Source: an uncultured Bacteroidaceae bacterium
GTDB lineage: Bacteria; Bacteroidota; Bacteroidia; Bacteroidales; Bacteroidaceae
Assembly: GCA_944321635.1 (NCBI GenBank)
Contig: CALULY010000019.1
Span: 1 to 44,861, forward strand
Direction of reading: 5' to 3'
Length of the DNA: 44,861 nt
This document shows, one piece after another, positions 43,726-44,861 of the stretch. The first letter of the stretch is position 1. Each line of letters begins with the position of its first letter. A program made the position numbers and the translations under genes. Under the pieces are notes generated by a model. The model was given only the letters and a program-made list of their open reading frames with translations. It was not told the origin of the DNA and searched no databases.

Positions 43726-44352
43726 TTATATCATTTTTGTCCAGTCCACGCCTGGTGTCGCGTGGATAATGTTTATCCCAAGCGATTGTGCCGTCCGGCA
43801 ATTTGCCTCGCTGTCATCTATGAAAAGCGTTTCGCACGCCTCCGCACCTGTCGTGTCAAGCACTGCTTTGAAGATTGACGGGTCGGGTTTGACCATCTTC
43901 ATCTCGTATGAAAGGAACACCTGGTCAAAACAATCGTCAAGGCTGTAGCCCTCGTCCGAGAAGAAATGCTTGACTGCGTAGGTCCAATGTATGTGGTTGG
44001 TGTTGCTCAACAAGAACACTTTGCAGCCGCTGGCACGTTTGTCCTTGAGCGCGTCGAGCTTGCAACGCGGGACATCAGTCAGAAAAGCGTTCCATGCCGC
44101 ATCTATTTCCTCGTCACTTGGTTGTATGCCGCTTGTCGCTGCGCGCAACCCTGCACGGAATTGTGCATCGTCAATCAGCCCTTTTTCATGCTTGCCGAAC
44201 AGGTCATCCTGCACGTAAAACTTGATGAGGTTCTCCACGTCGTCAACTCCCGATGAGCGGAACCGCTCAATGCATCTGTCGCGGTCAAGCCCGACAAGCA
44301 CCCCGCCGAAGTCTACGATGAGGCTTTTTATTCCTTTATTGATATTTCCCAT
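43726..44352 (-). CDS. HAD-superfamily hydrolase (YihX-like)
   Basis: A 208-residue protein with all four HAD motifs: IVDFGGVLVG (I, nucleophile Asp), VFLLSNTNHIHW (II), KMVKPDPSIF (III, Lys) and TLFIDDSEANC (IV). The small helical cap between motifs I and II matches the YihX/HAD-IA branch of sugar-phosphate or alpha-D-glucose-1-phosphate phosphatases. The substrate is not certain. It lies 9 nt upstream of the ribF fusion gene on the same strand, so the two are probably co-transcribed. Confidence 0.9.
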   Translation of the reverse strand: MGNINKGIKSLIVDFGGVLVGLDRDRCIERFRSSGVDDVENLIKFYVQDDLFGKHEKGLIDDAQFRAGLRAATSGIQPSDEEIDAAWNAFLTDVPRCKLDALKDKRASGCKVFLLSNTNHIHWTYAVKHFFSDEGYSLDDCFDQVFLSYEMKMVKPDPSIFKAVLDTTGAEACETLFIDDSEANCRTAQSLGINIIHATPGVDWTKMI

Positions 44353-44380
44353 TTAACGGCAATCTGTGTCTGATGGGTTG

Positions 44381-44415
44381 CAAAGTTATGTAAAATATGC
44401 ATCCTTGGGCACAAA
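44381..44415 (-). promoter_or_regulatory. Candidate promoter of HAD-ribF
   Basis: On the minus strand TAACTTTG (44381-44388) is an exact -7 box. TTTG (44412-44415) is 23 bp away, a little far. It lies 28 nt before the HAD start. Confidence 0.55.
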
Positions 44416-44490
44416 CGCCGCTTGGGTAGCACCTTTATTGAGGTTCTTGCAACCTTTTTGCTGCTTGCATTAAACTTTTTGCCAGTTTAG

Positions 44491-44521
44491 TTTGTATGTT
44501 ACGAACAATTGCATACCTTTG
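44491..44521 (+). promoter_or_regulatory. Promoter of the CAT-anticodon tRNA
   Basis: TTTG (44491-44494), 19 bp, TACCTTTG (44514-44521): full consensus, 25 nt before the tRNA. Confidence 0.82.
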
Positions 44522-44546
44522 CACCACTAAAATCCTCTTAAGGATC

Positions 44547-44620
44547 GGACTTGTAGCTCAGTTGGTTAGAGCAACAGACTCATAATCTGGAGGTCCCAGG
44601 TTCAAGCCCTGGCTGGTCCA
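44547..44620 (+). tRNA. tRNA with anticodon CAT (Met, or Ile2)
   Basis: A 74-nt cloverleaf: acceptor GGACTTG/CTGGTCC with a U-U mismatch and a G-U pair, D stem GCTC/GAGC, anticodon loop CTCATAA, T arm CCAGG-TTCAAGC-CCTGG, discriminator A. CAT can be elongator Met or, if the C is turned into lysidine, Ile2. The C4-G69 pair and general look do not decide between them by eye. CCA is not encoded; the tRNA ends at A73 followed by CATTAAG. Confidence 0.93.
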
Positions 44621-44631
44621 CATTAAGAATC

Positions 44632-44663
44632 AAGCACTTACGAGAAATCGCAAGTGCTTTTTT
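44632..44663 (+). terminator. Rho-independent terminator after the tRNA
   Basis: AAGCACTT (44632-44639) pairs with AAGTGCTT (44652-44659), ending in six T. Confidence 0.85.
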
Positions 44664-44670
44664 CTTTGTC

Positions 44671-44720
44671 TGCGTAAACAATGCGTAAACAAACGGTTTG
44701 AGTTGGCTCTGTTTACGCAT
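44671..44720. repeat. Three copies of TGCGTAAACA beside the tRNA
   Basis: TGCGTAAACA occurs at 44671-44680 and 44682-44691 in direct order, and as TGTTTACGCA at 44710-44719 inverted. They lie just after a tRNA, where GC content falls abruptly. They could be integrase arm-type sites of an element inserted at the tRNA, but no integrase gene is in the window. Confidence 0.5.
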
Positions 44721-44828
44721 AGAATTTCTATGAAATCCTATGCCATTCTATAACATAGTTCATTGAGATATTCTGTTAATATGACTATACTTGGCGGTTA
44801 AATAAGCTCAAATATATTCCATTTACAC

Positions 44829-44858
44829 TTTGATTTATAGAATAATATCGTACTTTTG
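44829..44858 (+). promoter_or_regulatory. Promoter pointing out of the window
   Basis: TTTG (44829-44832), 18 bp, TACTTTTG (44851-44858). It should drive a plus-strand gene that begins beyond the right edge. Confidence 0.5.
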
Positions 44859-44861
44859 TAT

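Overview
The window looks like a core-genome stretch of a GC-rich member of the Bacteroidales (Muribaculaceae-like, or a related family; the genus cannot be read from the sequence). The reasons are: many promoters fit the Bacteroides sigma-AB pattern TTTG-N19-21-TAnnTTTG; Shine-Dalgarno sites are rare; Bacteroidetes-specific families occur (DUF4836, DUF3098, DUF4492, PepSY-like lipoprotein); a secreted sialidase carries a T9SS-like C-terminal tail; and the order menD-menB-menC-menE and the DUF4492-cydA-cydB set are typical of the phylum. Almost everything is housekeeping. No transposase, integrase or CRISPR array is visible.

Layout. 1-5 kb: tRNA-Gln (minus), then rsfS-ftsH-cdsA and prfB (plus). 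5.5-12.2 kb, minus strand: metK with a SAM-II-like riboswitch, then a compact operon methyltransferase-ftsX-DUF3098-uppP-truB-queA-folK. 12.7-18.5 kb, plus strand: a 43-residue membrane protein, a CYTH protein, a DUF4010 membrane protein, a DUF4836 lipoprotein overlapping an ABC ATPase and permease, and a Vsr endonuclease. 18.6-20.4 kb: acyl-CoA synthetase (minus). 20.7-25.3 kb: multidomain sialidase and a tRNA-dihydrouridine synthase. 25.8-30.4 kb: a PepSY-like lipoprotein divergent from a copper P-type ATPase and a Fur-family regulator. 30.6-38.8 kb: the menaquinone operon menDBCE (minus), back to back with DUF4492-cydAB (plus). 39-44.4 kb: typA, an AT-rich lipoprotein gene, a RibF-methyltransferase fusion and a HAD phosphatase. 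44.5 kb: tRNA with CAT anticodon, followed by AT-rich DNA with repeats that may mark an integration site.

The most unusual signal is intergenic. Six arrays of dyad-symmetric words with a strict two-helical-turn period lie between genes. Three (5.2, 25.5 and 35.5 kb) hold exactly four 11-bp words CARAASTTYTG every 21 bp, inside ~160-bp units with imperfect to near-perfect terminal inverted repeats. One (12.4 kb) has four words around AACCT every 21 bp with the same AT-rich linkers but a different word. Two (27.3 and 30.5 kb) carry four and five words of the form CAT-N3-ATG every 22 bp and bracket the copA-fur pair. None of these is explained by the genes, and I do not recognise them as a named repeat family. 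A second notable item is the in-frame fusion of RibF to a THUMP-like methyltransferase.

Functionally, the men operon makes the quinone used by cytochrome bd, and the two operons start from one shared intergenic region that also contains a phased array. The copA-fur pair is a self-contained metal-response unit with candidate operator palindromes. All calls come from reading the sequence; no database search was run.
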